The translations under genes were made by a program, and so were the position numbers. Positions 56,340-64,000 of a DNA stretch of 64,000 nt are shown piece by piece (positions within the stretch are counted from its first letter, which is position 1; the number at the start of each line of letters is the position of its first letter). The stretch spans positions 1 to 64,000 of the forward strand of contig JASJCY010000034.1 of the NCBI GenBank assembly GCA_030065825.1, given 5' to 3'. The notes beneath the pieces were generated by a model, which searched no databases, had not been told where the DNA came from, and saw nothing but the letters and a program-made list of their open reading frames with translations. The DNA comes from Nostocaceae cyanobacterium (GTDB lineage: Bacteria; Cyanobacteriota; Cyanobacteriia; Cyanobacteriales; Nostocaceae).

Positions 56340-56481
56340 TGTAATTCCAGTCTGAATTTGCATCGTTATTTAATTATTAATCGATATATATCCTAATGAA
56401 AACGATTATTTGTGATATCTGTTATTATAATATCCGTTGCAAACTATATTTTTCAAACATTCTTTAGAGATTATTTATAAA

Positions 56482-56607
56482 CAGGACTTACGCAAGTGTC
56501 ACAAGGAAAGTCTAAATTTAAGTTTGTAGTAGACACTTTAGTGCCAAAAACAAGCGATAAATCACTTACTAAGAACAGAAAAATATGCCAGTTGCGTAAG
56601 TCCTAAT
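56482..56607. mobile_element. MITE-like element with perfect 13-bp ends AGGACTTACGCAA
   Basis: AGGACTTACGCAA and its exact complement TTGCGTAAGTCCT bound a 126-bp AT-rich unit with no coding capacity. Such ends are those of DDE-type insertion sequences of cyanobacteria, so it is probably a non-autonomous derivative. The partner copy at 2144-2427 is interrupted. Confidence 0.75.
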
Positions 56608-56627
56608 AAAGTAAACCTTAAGACCTA

Positions 56628-56695
56628 AGAAACCGGGTTTCTGGGAGACTAAGCATGATAATATTTGATACTTCAGCGAGAGAAACCCGGTTTCT
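56628..56695. repeat. AGAAACCGGGTTTCT inverted-repeat element, 68 bp
   Basis: Perfect 15-bp inverted ends (56628-56642 and 56681-56695) around a 38-base AT-rich centre. Same length as the unit at 25201-25268. Confidence 0.75.
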
Positions 56696-56774
56696 AACTA
56701 CACCCATAGACTTAATATTTACTTTATAAATGGTCTTTTAAGCGTAATCATAAAGTTATGTGTGAGAAAAAACT

Positions 56775-57788
56775 ATGAGTCAACAAACAAAAACTCCAAC
56801 CAAAATTAATAATAAAAAGAAGAAATTTAATTATACTAAATGGGGATTTATATTTGGACCGCCAATTGCATTTTTGACACTGTTAGCCACTATCACAGTA
56901 CCAGAAGTTAGAAATTTATTTGGTTTAACATCAGAATCACGTACAGTGGAAGAAAAAGTACTTGACATTTTTACAAAAACAGAAACAGGAGAAGCCTCAC
57001 CGCATGTCAAACTTCAGATAGAGTATGAAGGTAATCCTCAAATTAAATATACAGATTCTGCTGGTTATGCTAGGTTTAAAATTCCTAGCAAAGCGCATCA
57101 TATTAATATCATTTTAACTAAACAGGGTTTTCCATCTCAAAACTTTAATATTGACTTAGAGAAACAGGAAAGAAAACGCATAGAAGTCAGGTTTCAAAAA
57201 TCAGGTGTTCCGGAAATTAGAGAACTTCCTCCTGGAAATTCGTCTGCATCTACTCCCAATTTATCTCCTGCCAATACGTCTATATCTACTCCCAATTCAT
57301 CTTCTTCTAATAGTTCTATTTCTGATAATAAATCAACTCCTCTTTGGCAGACTGAATGTGACAGTGCTACTAGTGGTCGTTCTCTAAAATCTATTTTATC
57401 TATATCCAAAAATAATGACAAGACAGTTATTTATAAAACAAAAGTTTTACGTCGGGTTGCCTCTATGGTTGGTTCTTTTTATTCCTCTAGTTCTGATATT
57501 TCACCAAAGAAGCCTATTCAATTTTCTTGTAACCTTAGTCCTGGTTATCAAATATTGAACCTTGAATTTGGAATACATAAGAAATACAAGCAAGCACGTC
57601 CAGAAAATCAACTTTTCTTTCAGGTCTTCTTAGACGATAAAGCACTTCCAAAAAAAGAAGTTGTGCTTGGTGAAAAAAATAAGTTGATCGTAAAAGTACA
57701 AGGTGTGAAAAATGTATCACTCAGAGTGGAGTGTATATCTGAATCTAGATGTACTCCTCTGAATTTTTCAAAGATGTCTTTACAATAA
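56775..57788 (+). CDS. Membrane-anchored protein with two beta domains, unknown function
   Basis: The 337-residue protein has a Lys-rich cytoplasmic start (KINNKKKKFNYTKWG), one membrane helix (FIFGPPIAFLTLLATITV, about 30-47) and an outside part. Residues about 70-150 look like a carboxypeptidase-regulatory-type beta sandwich (QIEYEGNPQIKYTDSAGYAR). A Ser/Thr/Asn/Pro-rich linker follows (about 155-190), then a C-terminal beta domain (about 195-337) like NPCBM or carbohydrate-binding sandwiches. The layout fits a receptor-like or glycan-binding protein. I infer this from pattern only. Confidence 0.55.
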   Translation: MSQQTKTPTKINNKKKKFNYTKWGFIFGPPIAFLTLLATITVPEVRNLFGLTSESRTVEEKVLDIFTKTETGEASPHVKLQIEYEGNPQIKYTDSAGYARFKIPSKAHHINIILTKQGFPSQNFNIDLEKQERKRIEVRFQKSGVPEIRELPPGNSSASTPNLSPANTSISTPNSSSSNSSISDNKSTPLWQTECDSATSGRSLKSILSISKNNDKTVIYKTKVLRRVASMVGSFYSSSSDISPKKPIQFSCNLSPGYQILNLEFGIHKKYKQARPENQLFFQVFLDDKALPKKEVVLGEKNKLIVKVQGVKNVSLRVECISESRCTPLNFSKMSLQ

Positions 57789-58674
57789 GAGAATACCAAA
57801 AAATAAATCATCCCAAATTGCAGTAGGGGCGTGGTTTCCGCGCCCCTACGAATGATATAATCGATAAAAGACGAATTTATGATTGGGATATTTTTTATTT
57901 GAAAATCCCTAAATAGTCCGACAGAATTACTTATACAATAGACTTCTTGCGTGAAGTCGGGAACTTTTAACTATTAATTCATATCTTGCACTATTGTCAA
58001 CAAGACCAAAAAAACCGGGTTTATCAACACAATATGCGCGGTTTTCACCATTAGTCATTCTCAATAAACCCCGTTTTAAAAAAAATGGTCAAACAACCAA
58101 GTTTGAATCTCCGAAAAACTACATACATAGTTAATTGTTTTTGTCAATGTGTAAGTCATATTTTTAACATTTATGATAGTAAAAACTCATATTAGTTTCG
58201 TTTGAATAGTGATCGTGCCTGTGATGGTCAAAAATAAGTAATTAGCGATGGAAAGTGAGTCACAAATATTACATTTACGACATCACACCAGTGTATATAG
58301 TAAGTAATTATCAGGACTTAATATCACGACCAATCAAGTTCAAACATACTGTTACTATCAAGGCAAAAAATAGATTTTTGACACATGTAATTTCACTTAT
58401 TTTTTTGGGAATATTTTTGTGAATTATACAGGATATAAATCAATATTAAATAGTCAAATCTAAACCTGATTAATTGGAGTCAATGTAGGCTGTAATCCTT
58501 GCTAGACAAGATTTTGAGGTTAATAGTGTCCTACAAAGCAAGGTAACAAATTCTGCTTTAAGCCAATTTAAGAAAGACAAATATTTGTAAGAAAAAAAAG
58601 CTTTATGATATTACCAAATATTTTTTTTATTAGCATATAAATGTGAAACATGTCAAATAAGGGGGACATTTACC
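57789..58674. other. Gene-free region, repeats and upstream region of the RTX gene
   Basis: A GAATACCAAAAAATAAATCA arm followed by the REP GTAGGGGCGTGGTTTCCGCG lies at 57793-57848. A truncated ATCTTGCAC element with AAACCGGGTTTA and TAAACCCCGTTTT arms spans about 57983-58089. The rest is AT-rich with no gene. An AAGGGGG box lies about ten bases before the RTX start codon. Confidence 0.65.
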
Positions 58675-59889
58675 ATGTCTTTTTTAGGAAGTTCCCAATC
58701 AGGTGAGCTATTTGAAATCGACGTATCTACAGGATCAGCAACACTAATTGGAAACATGGGATTTCCTCTAGCAACGGAAATAGAGTTTGATACTCAGACC
58801 GACACCCTCTATGCTGAGGAAGTCAATGGTTTTACTGGTCTACACACCATTGACATCACAACAGCTGCTTCTTTGGGGGAAGTGAACCATCCATTTGGAG
58901 CTCTCAATGGATTAGAGTTCGTGGGTTCTACCCTATATGGTACATTCATTACCTTTGGCGGTGGCGGAGCGCCCTCAGACTTAGTGATTGTTGATACATC
59001 CAATGGCAACTTGACCACAGTTGGAGCAACCGGTCTAGGTCCAATTTCTGGCTTGTCTGTAGACCCAGTAACAGGGATTTTCTATGGGGTGACCGCTGGA
59101 GGAGGTTTCGGTAACGAGTCACAGCTTGTAACTATCGATCTATCCACTGGTCAAGCGGAGGTGATTGGAGGAACTGGATTCAATAGAGTCGGAAGTATTG
59201 AATTTGCTGCTGATGGTAATCTTTATGGTGGTATTTCTCGAAGTGGTGATTTGATTCAGATTGATGTAACGACTGGAGAATCAACGCTTATAGGAAACAC
59301 GGGATTTAGCATTACTGGGTTAACACTAACAGAAGAAATACCTGCCCCAGCTAATCTGATCGAGGGTACCGGAGGTGGAGACCCACTAAATGGTACATCT
59401 AACGGTGAAGTGATTCGCGGTCTTGGTGGTGATGATAACATCAACGGTAACGGGGGTTCAGATACCCTTGTCGGTGGTGGTGGGGATGACACTATCAATG
59501 GAGCTTCTGGAGATGATTTGATTTTTGGTGGTTTTGGCAATGACTTCATCAACGCTAATGGAGGCAATGACACGATATTAGCAGGTGCTGGCGATGATTT
59601 CATTACCACTGGTTCTAACGATGATTTCATTAATACTGGCTCTGGTTTTGATACCCTGCAACTAAATGGGGGTAACGATATCGTCGTTCTGCTACCTGGA
59701 GAAGGATACGATATTGTCCGCAACTTCCAACTAGGTTCGACTCAATTTAAGGCAGGTGATCCTAATAATTTAACCTTCCAAGATTCCGGAAACGGTGTTA
59801 ATATTTCTCTGAGTAGTGACCTCCTAGCCTTTGTAGACAATGTACGAGCCAGTACCCTGAATGCAAATCTTGACGCTATTTTTATCTGA
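58675..59889 (+). CDS. RTX calcium-repeat protein with N-terminal propeller-like domain
   Basis: 404 residues. Residues about 1-220 show repeated blades with DxxTG turns (EIDVSTGSATLIGNMGF, TIDLSTGQAEVIGGTGF, QIDVTTGESTLIGNTGF), which suggests a beta propeller. Residues about 240-325 hold hemolysin-type calcium nonapeptides (GGDDNINGNGGSDTLVGGGG and on), about eight copies. The C-terminal 70 residues are beta-rich, like the secretion-signal ends of type I-secreted proteins. There is no N-terminal signal peptide, so TolC-dependent type I export is expected. No transporter gene is nearby. Confidence 0.85.
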   Translation: MSFLGSSQSGELFEIDVSTGSATLIGNMGFPLATEIEFDTQTDTLYAEEVNGFTGLHTIDITTAASLGEVNHPFGALNGLEFVGSTLYGTFITFGGGGAPSDLVIVDTSNGNLTTVGATGLGPISGLSVDPVTGIFYGVTAGGGFGNESQLVTIDLSTGQAEVIGGTGFNRVGSIEFAADGNLYGGISRSGDLIQIDVTTGESTLIGNTGFSITGLTLTEEIPAPANLIEGTGGGDPLNGTSNGEVIRGLGGDDNINGNGGSDTLVGGGGDDTINGASGDDLIFGGFGNDFINANGGNDTILAGAGDDFITTGSNDDFINTGSGFDTLQLNGGNDIVVLLPGEGYDIVRNFQLGSTQFKAGDPNNLTFQDSGNGVNISLSSDLLAFVDNVRASTLNANLDAIFI

Positions 59890-60012
59890 TGAATGTGTGA
59901 AAATCCAGTCCAAATCGGAGTTTAGCTACTGACTTTTTCACAGCATGTTTTTGACCCTAGCCAGCAATTTTCAGGGTGGGCATTGCTCACCCTTACTGTC
60001 ATACAAAATCCC

Positions 60013-60123
60013 CATAGTTAACAACTCCCATGCCAAACCCGTAACTAAGCCAAAGGATGTAACTACGTACTTATTAAAACCCCATAAACCGAAGACTTCA
60101 GCTGCTAATTCTAGGGGATAAGC
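60013..60123 (-). pseudogene. Duplicated C-terminal fragment of the DUF2085 gene
   Basis: These 111 bases match 61374-61484 over their full length without gaps, with about 13 differences. In the minus-strand frame they encode the last helices (LELAAEVFGLWGFN type) of the DUF2085 protein. Neither the 5' part nor the final stop region is present. The Uma2 gene and two mobile-looking elements lie between fragment and full gene. Confidence 0.85.
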
Positions 60124-60150
60124 TAACTTTTTAACATTGTTTGTCAAGGT

Positions 60151-60783
60151 TTATTTTTGTGTAGAAATCAAAAATTTCCTCAACCACCGAATTGCCTCAC
60201 TTGTAGTTTGTTCCCTAGCAATTTGGAAGCATTGCTGCACAATTTCTGAAACATTAGAAAAATATCTACTTTCTCCCAACAAATAACTTTTACCCTGCAA
60301 CCGATAAACCAGCAAATGATTATTTCTTAACAGCCAAACCTCTGGCACTTTATATGGAAGATAATCATTAATATCCGTGTAGCTAGTAACATCGACTTCA
60401 ATTGCTAAATCAGGGGGAGGGTCATTTTCCCAGTCGATACGACTTTTACCTACCACAGAACTCCAATTTTCAATATAAAAGCAATAATCTGGCTCAATAC
60501 CACTAACTTCTGGTAAACTCATAGTAATAGGCGAAAATGAGTCATATCTTTGCCCTAAATAATCCAGTAAAACCTTAGCAATATCTGCCAGCAAGCTTGC
60601 ATCTCTTCCATGCTGTGGTAGCGGTGCCATTAACCAAATTTCTCCTGGTCGGTATTTAATCCGAGGTAGTGCGCGATCGCCTAACACCAAGAGCATATTT
60701 TGATAGTCTTGCCAGGTTCCCAAAAGTTTGAGGACAGCACCAGGAGGTAAATCAATTCTTTCTGGTGTAATTACAGTATTCAT
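60151..60783 (-). CDS. Uma2 family (DUF820) putative endonuclease
   Basis: The 210-residue protein has the Uma2 pattern: LPPGAVLKLLGTWQDYQNML, IWLMAPLPQHGRDASLLADI, the acidic GIEPDYCFYIENW (about 108) and DPPPDLAIEVDVTSYTDIND (about 135), and the basic YKVPEVWLLRNN. The nuclease-fold residues (D...ExD...K) appear intact. It is more diverged from the copy at 25271 than a recent duplicate would be. It lies inside a segment bounded by a duplicated piece of the DUF2085 gene, so it may have arrived with that rearrangement. Confidence 0.87.
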   Translation of the reverse strand: MNTVITPERIDLPPGAVLKLLGTWQDYQNMLLVLGDRALPRIKYRPGEIWLMAPLPQHGRDASLLADIAKVLLDYLGQRYDSFSPITMSLPEVSGIEPDYCFYIENWSSVVGKSRIDWENDPPPDLAIEVDVTSYTDINDYLPYKVPEVWLLRNNHLLVYRLQGKSYLLGESRYFSNVSEIVQQCFQIAREQTTSEAIRWLRKFLISTQK

Positions 60784-60810
60784 GCTGCATTCTTCCCTTT
60801 TTTGGTTATA

Positions 60811-60938
60811 CTAGTGGTCTGTCCCATTAAATTTGATGGTAAAAATAATAACTTGTGGCACAGGCATCCTTGCCTGACTACTGCACAGGCAGGATGCCTG
60901 TGCCACAACCCCTCAGAATTAATGGGACAAAGCACTAG
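60811..60938. mobile_element. MITE-like element with CTAGTG ends and nested palindrome
   Basis: CTAGTGGTCTGTCCCATTAA (60811-60830) pairs with 60919-60938 in inverted order with two mismatches. Inside, GTGGCACAGGCATCCTTGCC and GGCAGGATGCCTGTGCCAC form a second long inverted repeat. 128 bp, no coding capacity. Confidence 0.75.
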
Positions 60939-60970
60939 GGCATGTTTTCAAACCCAAAATTGGCATCAAT

Positions 60971-61183
60971 TGTAGGTTGGGTTGTAGCTTGCTTCCCCGG
61001 AGGGGTGGGACGTAGGCGTAGCCTTCCCGTAGGGTAACCCAAGATTCTTCCTTCGATTTGTTGGGTTTCACTACCCTACCTAGCCCTTCCAGGACGGCTA
61101 CGCCAACGGAACGTCTACCCTGCGGGAACGACTACGTCGAACGACGAACGGGAACACTATGTGTACGTTCTACCCAACCTACA
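60971..61183. repeat. Element with perfect 12-bp ends TGTAGGTTGGGT
   Basis: TGTAGGTTGGGT (60971-60982) and ACCCAACCTACA (61172-61183) bound 213 bases that are GC-richer than the surroundings. It includes GGCGTAGCC and GGCTACGCC segments and short inverted pieces. Non-coding. Confidence 0.65.
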
Positions 61184-61241
61184 CGATAGGAAGGAAAACA
61201 GTCCCCAGCCCTTTTAAGGTGGATAGCATAGCGACTAACTT

Positions 61242-61310
61242 AAGAAACCGGGTTTTTTCTCAATTAAGTGCGACAATCTTGTGTATTACAACTAAAGAAA
61301 CCCGGTTTCT
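61242..61310. repeat. AAGAAACCGGGTTT inverted-repeat element
   Basis: AAGAAACCGGGTTTTTT (61242-61258) and AAAGAAACCCGGTTTCT (61294-61310) form inverted ends around an AT-rich centre. It ends seven bases before the stop of the DUF2085 gene. Confidence 0.7.
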
Positions 61311-61316
61311 CCGATA

Positions 61317-61847
61317 TTATTTTCCACCCTGCACCATACTTACTCGATAACCCTTACCACCATGTAAAATCGGCATAGTTAATAACCCCCATGCCAAACC
61401 CGTAACTAACCCAAAGGGTGTAACAACGTAATTATTAAAACCCCACAAATCAAAGACTTCAGCTGCTAATTCTAAGGGATAAGCCATCATCAATAAACTG
61501 GTAAATATCACACCACCCCAACCATATTGATGTAGCCAATAAGAACCTTTTCCTTTTGTTAATTGATAGAGTAAACGGGTAATTAGTAATCCTGTGACTG
61601 TACCGTAGCAGCGCATACACACAGCCATAATAAACGGTGACGCTAACTCCACCCCCATGTCTGGTTGCGGACAGACATGATTCCCCATGAAATAAATAAT
61701 ATTCGCAATTATAGGCAACATTGGTAACCCAGATGCAGCCAGAAAAGGTGCAACAAGGGGTCCAACTACCATTCCCGCTAACAAAAAGTCACCTATAAAG
61801 CTTACCCAGCGAATTTGGAAATTTTTTCTGAAAACTACACCTTGCAT
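61317..61847 (-). CDS. DUF2085 family membrane protein
   Basis: The 176-residue protein has four to five hydrophobic segments (FLLAGMVVGPLVAPFLAASG, FIMAVCMRCYGTVTGLLITR) and the family's Cys pair regions (HVCPQPDMG and VCMRCYG). DUF2085 proteins are small membrane proteins of unknown role. Length is typical. The ATG is at 61847. Its C-terminal 111 bases before the last 57 are duplicated at 60013-60123. Confidence 0.85.
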   Translation of the reverse strand: MQGVVFRKNFQIRWVSFIGDFLLAGMVVGPLVAPFLAASGLPMLPIIANIIYFMGNHVCPQPDMGVELASPFIMAVCMRCYGTVTGLLITRLLYQLTKGKGSYWLHQYGWGGVIFTSLLMMAYPLELAAEVFDLWGFNNYVVTPFGLVTGLAWGLLTMPILHGGKGYRVSMVQGGK

Positions 61848-62379
61848 TTTTTCTCTGCTGAATCTATGTCTCTGTGATTAATTATATAGATGAAGCGAGA
61901 AATTCTATGTGCCTCTTTAGGCACATTATTTGTATTTTGTCAAGTCCAGATATTTTTGAAGTAAATTGGAGTAGTAAAAATTGGTCTTTTCTGATGTGAG
62001 GAAACCTTGACTTTTAGGTGAGGTACTACGAAGTAACAAGTGTTCTAGCTGTTTGAGATTAGCAATGGTCACAAATAGCCCAAAACTAGTTTTTTCTACT
62101 ATAGCATCAAACAACGCAATTGCGTAAATAATCTGGAAGATATTTTTGAGAAAAATTGGAAAAAAAAAGAGCAATGATTTGGATTTTAAAACTAAATACT
62201 GCTTATATATATTGTTTGATTATATTTAAGTCGTGTCAGTTAACCATAGTGATATTGAAAAGGCTGAGGGAAGATATTCCTACTTTGTAACCCAAAAATT
62301 TGTATTTCTGAATATGGTAGAATTTCGCTACCAATAATAAAATCTAACACTACAGTATTTAAACAATCCCAGTGTAACT
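61848..62379. other. Gene-free AT-rich region
   Basis: A frame of 82 codons (61926-62174, minus) has low complexity (Phe, Leu, Ile and Lys) and no ribosome site, and I do not accept it as a gene. Nothing else is recognised. The last 100 bases should hold the promoter of the thioredoxin-like gene. Confidence 0.5.
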
Positions 62380-62706
62380 ATGGAATTAGCTGTAATTAAA
62401 TTCTCTTCAGAAGAATGTGGTATCTGCCACAAAATGTCCTTCTATGACCAAAAAGTGTCTGAGGAACTGGGTTTACAATTTGTCGATGTCAAAATGCAGG
62501 ATACGGCTACATATCGTAAATATCGCAAGATTCTTCTAACTCAGTATCCCGATAAATCTGAAATGGGATGGCCTACCTACATTATTTGTGATTCCCCAGA
62601 AGGAGAATTTAAAATCATAGGTGAAGTGAAAGGAGGTCATCCCAAAGGCGAGTTTAGAAGCCGTTTACAAGGAGTTCTGGACGCTGCTGGAGTCAGTCAA
62701 AATTAA
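62380..62706 (+). CDS. Thioredoxin-like protein
   Basis: 108 residues with a thioredoxin fold: MELAVIKFSSEECGICHKMS places the redox pair C-G-I-C at 13-16, and MGWPTYIICDSPEGEF supplies the cis-proline strand (Pro about 66). The resolving-site sequence differs from classic WCGPC, so the substrate specificity is probably special. The C-terminal GGHPKGEFRSRLQGVLD replaces the usual helix start. It is cytosolic. It overlaps the stop of the convergent gene 62703-62930 by four bases. Confidence 0.85.
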   Translation: MELAVIKFSSEECGICHKMSFYDQKVSEELGLQFVDVKMQDTATYRKYRKILLTQYPDKSEMGWPTYIICDSPEGEFKIIGEVKGGHPKGEFRSRLQGVLDAAGVSQN

Positions 62707-62930
62707 GAAAGAATCTTAAAAGATTTTACTTCTAGGACAGGACCAATCATGGCAATAGTCATTACATCTTCCCGTACCTGTCCTGTTACCTCAGCTTTTT
62801 GTCCTGCTTGGAGTAAACTTTTGTCAGCACCTCTGAGGATTTCATAGGTAGTACCCTCATCGCTGACTAATGCCCAAGCACCTGTGCCTATATCTCGGCG
62901 TTGAATTGTTCCTGTGACTGTAATGCTCAT
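62703..62930 (-). CDS. Small OB-fold-like protein of unknown function
   Basis: The ATG at 62930 gives 75 residues; an upstream extension to 63008 reads through REP repeats and is not credible. The sequence (MSITVTGTIQRRDIGTGAWA, then LVSDEGTTYEIL, GQKAEVTGQVREDVMTIAMI) alternates as five strands, like a small OB barrel. No family is confirmed. It is convergent with and overlaps the thioredoxin-like gene by four bases. Confidence 0.6.
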   Translation of the reverse strand: MSITVTGTIQRRDIGTGAWALVSDEGTTYEILRGADKSLLQAGQKAEVTGQVREDVMTIAMIGPVLEVKSFKILS

Positions 62931-62953
62931 GGTACAAACTAGAGTTATAACGG

Positions 62954-63007
62954 GCGTAGGGGTGCAATGCTTGCACCCAAGAAGTAGGGATGCAATGCTT
63001 GCACCCA
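62954..63007. repeat. REP palindromes, GTGCAATGCTTGCACCC variant
   Basis: GTAGGGGTGCAATGCTTGCA (62956 on) and a second AGTAGGGATGCAATGCTTGC unit (62984 on), each followed by ACCCAAGAA, form two tandem units about 28 bases apart. The C to T changes on one arm are matched on the other (GTGCAA.../...TTGCAC), so the stem is kept. Confidence 0.8.
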
Positions 63008-63066
63008 AGAATTAGAAGTTACAAATTACCAATTTTTAATTTTTAATTGTTTTGCGAGTTAGGAGT

Positions 63067-63265
63067 AGGGGCACGGCATCCACAATCTTGCAGTTTATAG
63101 AGTAAGCTTACAAACGCCGTGCCCCGGCATCCACAATCTTGCAGTTTATAGAGTAAGCTTACAAACGCCGTGCCCCGGCATCCACAATCTTGCAGTTTAT
63201 AGAGTAAGCTTACAAACGCCGTGCCCTTACTTACAAACGCCGTGCCCATACTTACAGATGCTGTG
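63067..63265. repeat. 51-bp tandem repeat, three copies plus fragments
   Basis: Units start at 63075, 63126 and 63177 and are identical over most of 51 bases (GGCATCCACAATCTTGCAGT and on, with a HindIII site). Each junction has GCCGTGCCCCGGC, so GGGGCACGGC and GCCGTGCCCC form the inverted ends of adjacent units. Shortened end pieces (CTTACAAACGCCGTGCCC) follow to 63265. Confidence 0.9.
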
Positions 63266-63304
63266 TCCCTCAGTATCATATTTCTGCCAGGGACACAACA
63301 ACTA

Positions 63305-64000
63305 CTATGCTGATTGTTCTGAGGATTTCACAGCTAATCTTGCCAATCCATAGCAAAGTAGGGCATTGACAATTAAGAACATTCGTGCCCAAGTACCACT
63401 TCCTAATCCCCAAACAGCGGGATCTGCAATTGCACTTACGGCTAAACAAGCAGCGATCCCCAAAGAAGAACCTACTGCAAACCATTTCCATTTTGGATGT
63501 CCCAGTAGTAGCGCCATTAAAGCTACGGGAATCAATACACTGGCAAATAGGGGGTTAAAAGCATCGGTTCCCTGGAGGGCATTTCCGAGTTCAGGAATGG
63601 AACTACCTAAGATTCTAAAGGGCCATTGGGGAAGGTCAAAGATATAAATCCCCTTCAGGAAGAATAACCCAGAACTGCCCATAATCAACCCGCTAGATAG
63701 GGACCAACTCCAGGTAAAGGGGAAGTAAACCCGCAAAAACCAAGCTAGGAGGTAGGAACCCAATACCATAAGAATTTTGGGTAATAGGGCATAAACTCCA
63801 CCATCAATCCAAAACTTAGGATTGAGATAGCCGTTATCCCGTAACCAGCGGAAGAAGTCTTGGAAACTGATTTGTCCTTGGGTAGCCAGGGTAACAGCAG
63901 CTTCGGCGTTGAGTTTACCTGCACCGTAATAGTTCAAACCATCATCCTTAACCACTCTAGCTGAGTCTTCTAGCACCTTTGCAACAGCTTCAGGTTCTTT
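63305..64000 (-). CDS. Subtilisin-like (S8) protease, C-terminal part, runs off the right edge
   Basis: The frame is open to the window edge (KEPEAVAKV is encoded before the first possible start). The first visible part, LEDSARVVKDDGLNYYGAGK and LNAEAAVTLA, is the typical end of the S8 catalytic domain. After it come about 190 residues with five or more hydrophobic segments (LLPKILMVLGSYLLAWFLRV, LFASVLIPVALMALLLG, MFLIVNALLCYGLARLAV), a membrane domain appended in cyanobacterial subtilases. So this would be a membrane-anchored protease. The catalytic triad lies outside the window. Confidence 0.8.
   Translation of the reverse strand, partial: KEPEAVAKVLEDSARVVKDDGLNYYGAGKLNAEAAVTLATQGQISFQDFFRWLRDNGYLNPKFWIDGGVYALLPKILMVLGSYLLAWFLRVYFPFTWSWSLSSGLIMGSSGLFFLKGIYIFDLPQWPFRILGSSIPELGNALQGTDAFNPLFASVLIPVALMALLLGHPKWKWFAVGSSLGIAACLAVSAIADPAVWGLGSGTWARMFLIVNALLCYGLARLAVKSSEQSA

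Larger units (their letters stand above)
55950..56774. other. Gene-free region with four repeat elements
   Basis: No gene is seen. In order it holds a TGTAGGGTGCGTTA / TAACACACCCTACG palindromic unit (55990-56057), copy C of the polypurine MITE-like element, an AGGACTTACGCAA element and an AGAAACCGGGTTTCT element, all listed separately. The last 75 bases are AT-rich and probably contain the promoter of the next gene. Confidence 0.7.

Noticed and set aside
61926-62174. Minus-strand frame of 82 codons
   Set aside because: AT-rich low complexity and no start signal; no recognisable family.

Overview
The window looks like chromosomal DNA of a filamentous, probably heterocyst-forming cyanobacterium (Nostocales; the genus cannot be set from the sequence alone). 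The reasons are frequent HIP1 octamers (GCGATCGC), cyanobacterial hallmark genes (a valyl-tRNA synthetase with an inserted membrane CAAD domain, an NTRC-type thioredoxin reductase-thioredoxin fusion, KGK, DUF4278, DUF4327 and DUF2085 proteins, two Uma2 nucleases), a chloroplast-like tRNA with CAT anticodon, and a heavy load of short palindromic repeats between genes. No rRNA, CRISPR array, prophage or full-length classical insertion sequence is seen; the one transposase-like gene is a REP-associated (RAYT) type.

Layout. 1-8 kb: an N-terminally truncated hydrolase, a DUF4278 protein, recN, an AarF/UbiB kinase, and a tandem hairpin array. 8-16 kb: valS with CAAD, a 1.2 kb gene-poor repeat region, a KGK protein, and a two-gene unit for exported proteins. 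16-20 kb: a ParM-like actin with a ParR-like partner, and a Gfo/Idh/MocA oxidoreductase. 20-28 kb: queC, a CNNM/CorC-type transporter, one tRNA, pyrE between two inverted copies of a MITE-like element, a Uma2 nuclease, and thiC behind a TPP riboswitch. 28-33 kb: an accessory island with a DUF433 pseudogene, hicAB, a J-TPR-WD40 protein, a second hicB preceded by DUF6888/DUF6887 genes instead of hicA, and a Tat-exported phosphodiester glycosidase. 33-40 kb: signalling genes (RluE-like synthase, PAS histidine kinase, zinc-ribbon PP2C phosphatase, FHA/zinc-ribbon/Ser-Thr kinase, DUF4327). 40-47 kb: REP arrays, the RAYT gene, and a minus-strand cluster of two pilins, a methyltransferase and a SPINDLY-type O-GlcNAc transferase. 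47-56 kb: NTRC, an oligopeptide-type ABC permease, a ROK kinase, a tandem-duplicated small protein, pyrG and a cell-wall amidase. 56-64 kb: a membrane-anchored unknown, an RTX protein, a Uma2 nuclease, DUF2085, thioredoxin-like and OB-fold-like small proteins, and the C-terminal part of a subtilase.

The least ordinary content is the repeat biology and the accessory modules. The RAYT gene carries, in frame, a REP sequence and a 24-bp minisatellite, and a decayed sibling with the same array and the same junction lies next to it. At several loci a REP palindrome is extended on one side only by a tandem array. Two accessory segments are bounded by a duplicated 3' end of the neighbouring gene. The second hicB appears to have lost hicA and has DUF6888/DUF6887 in its place. 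These are inferences from reading one sequence; no database search was run.
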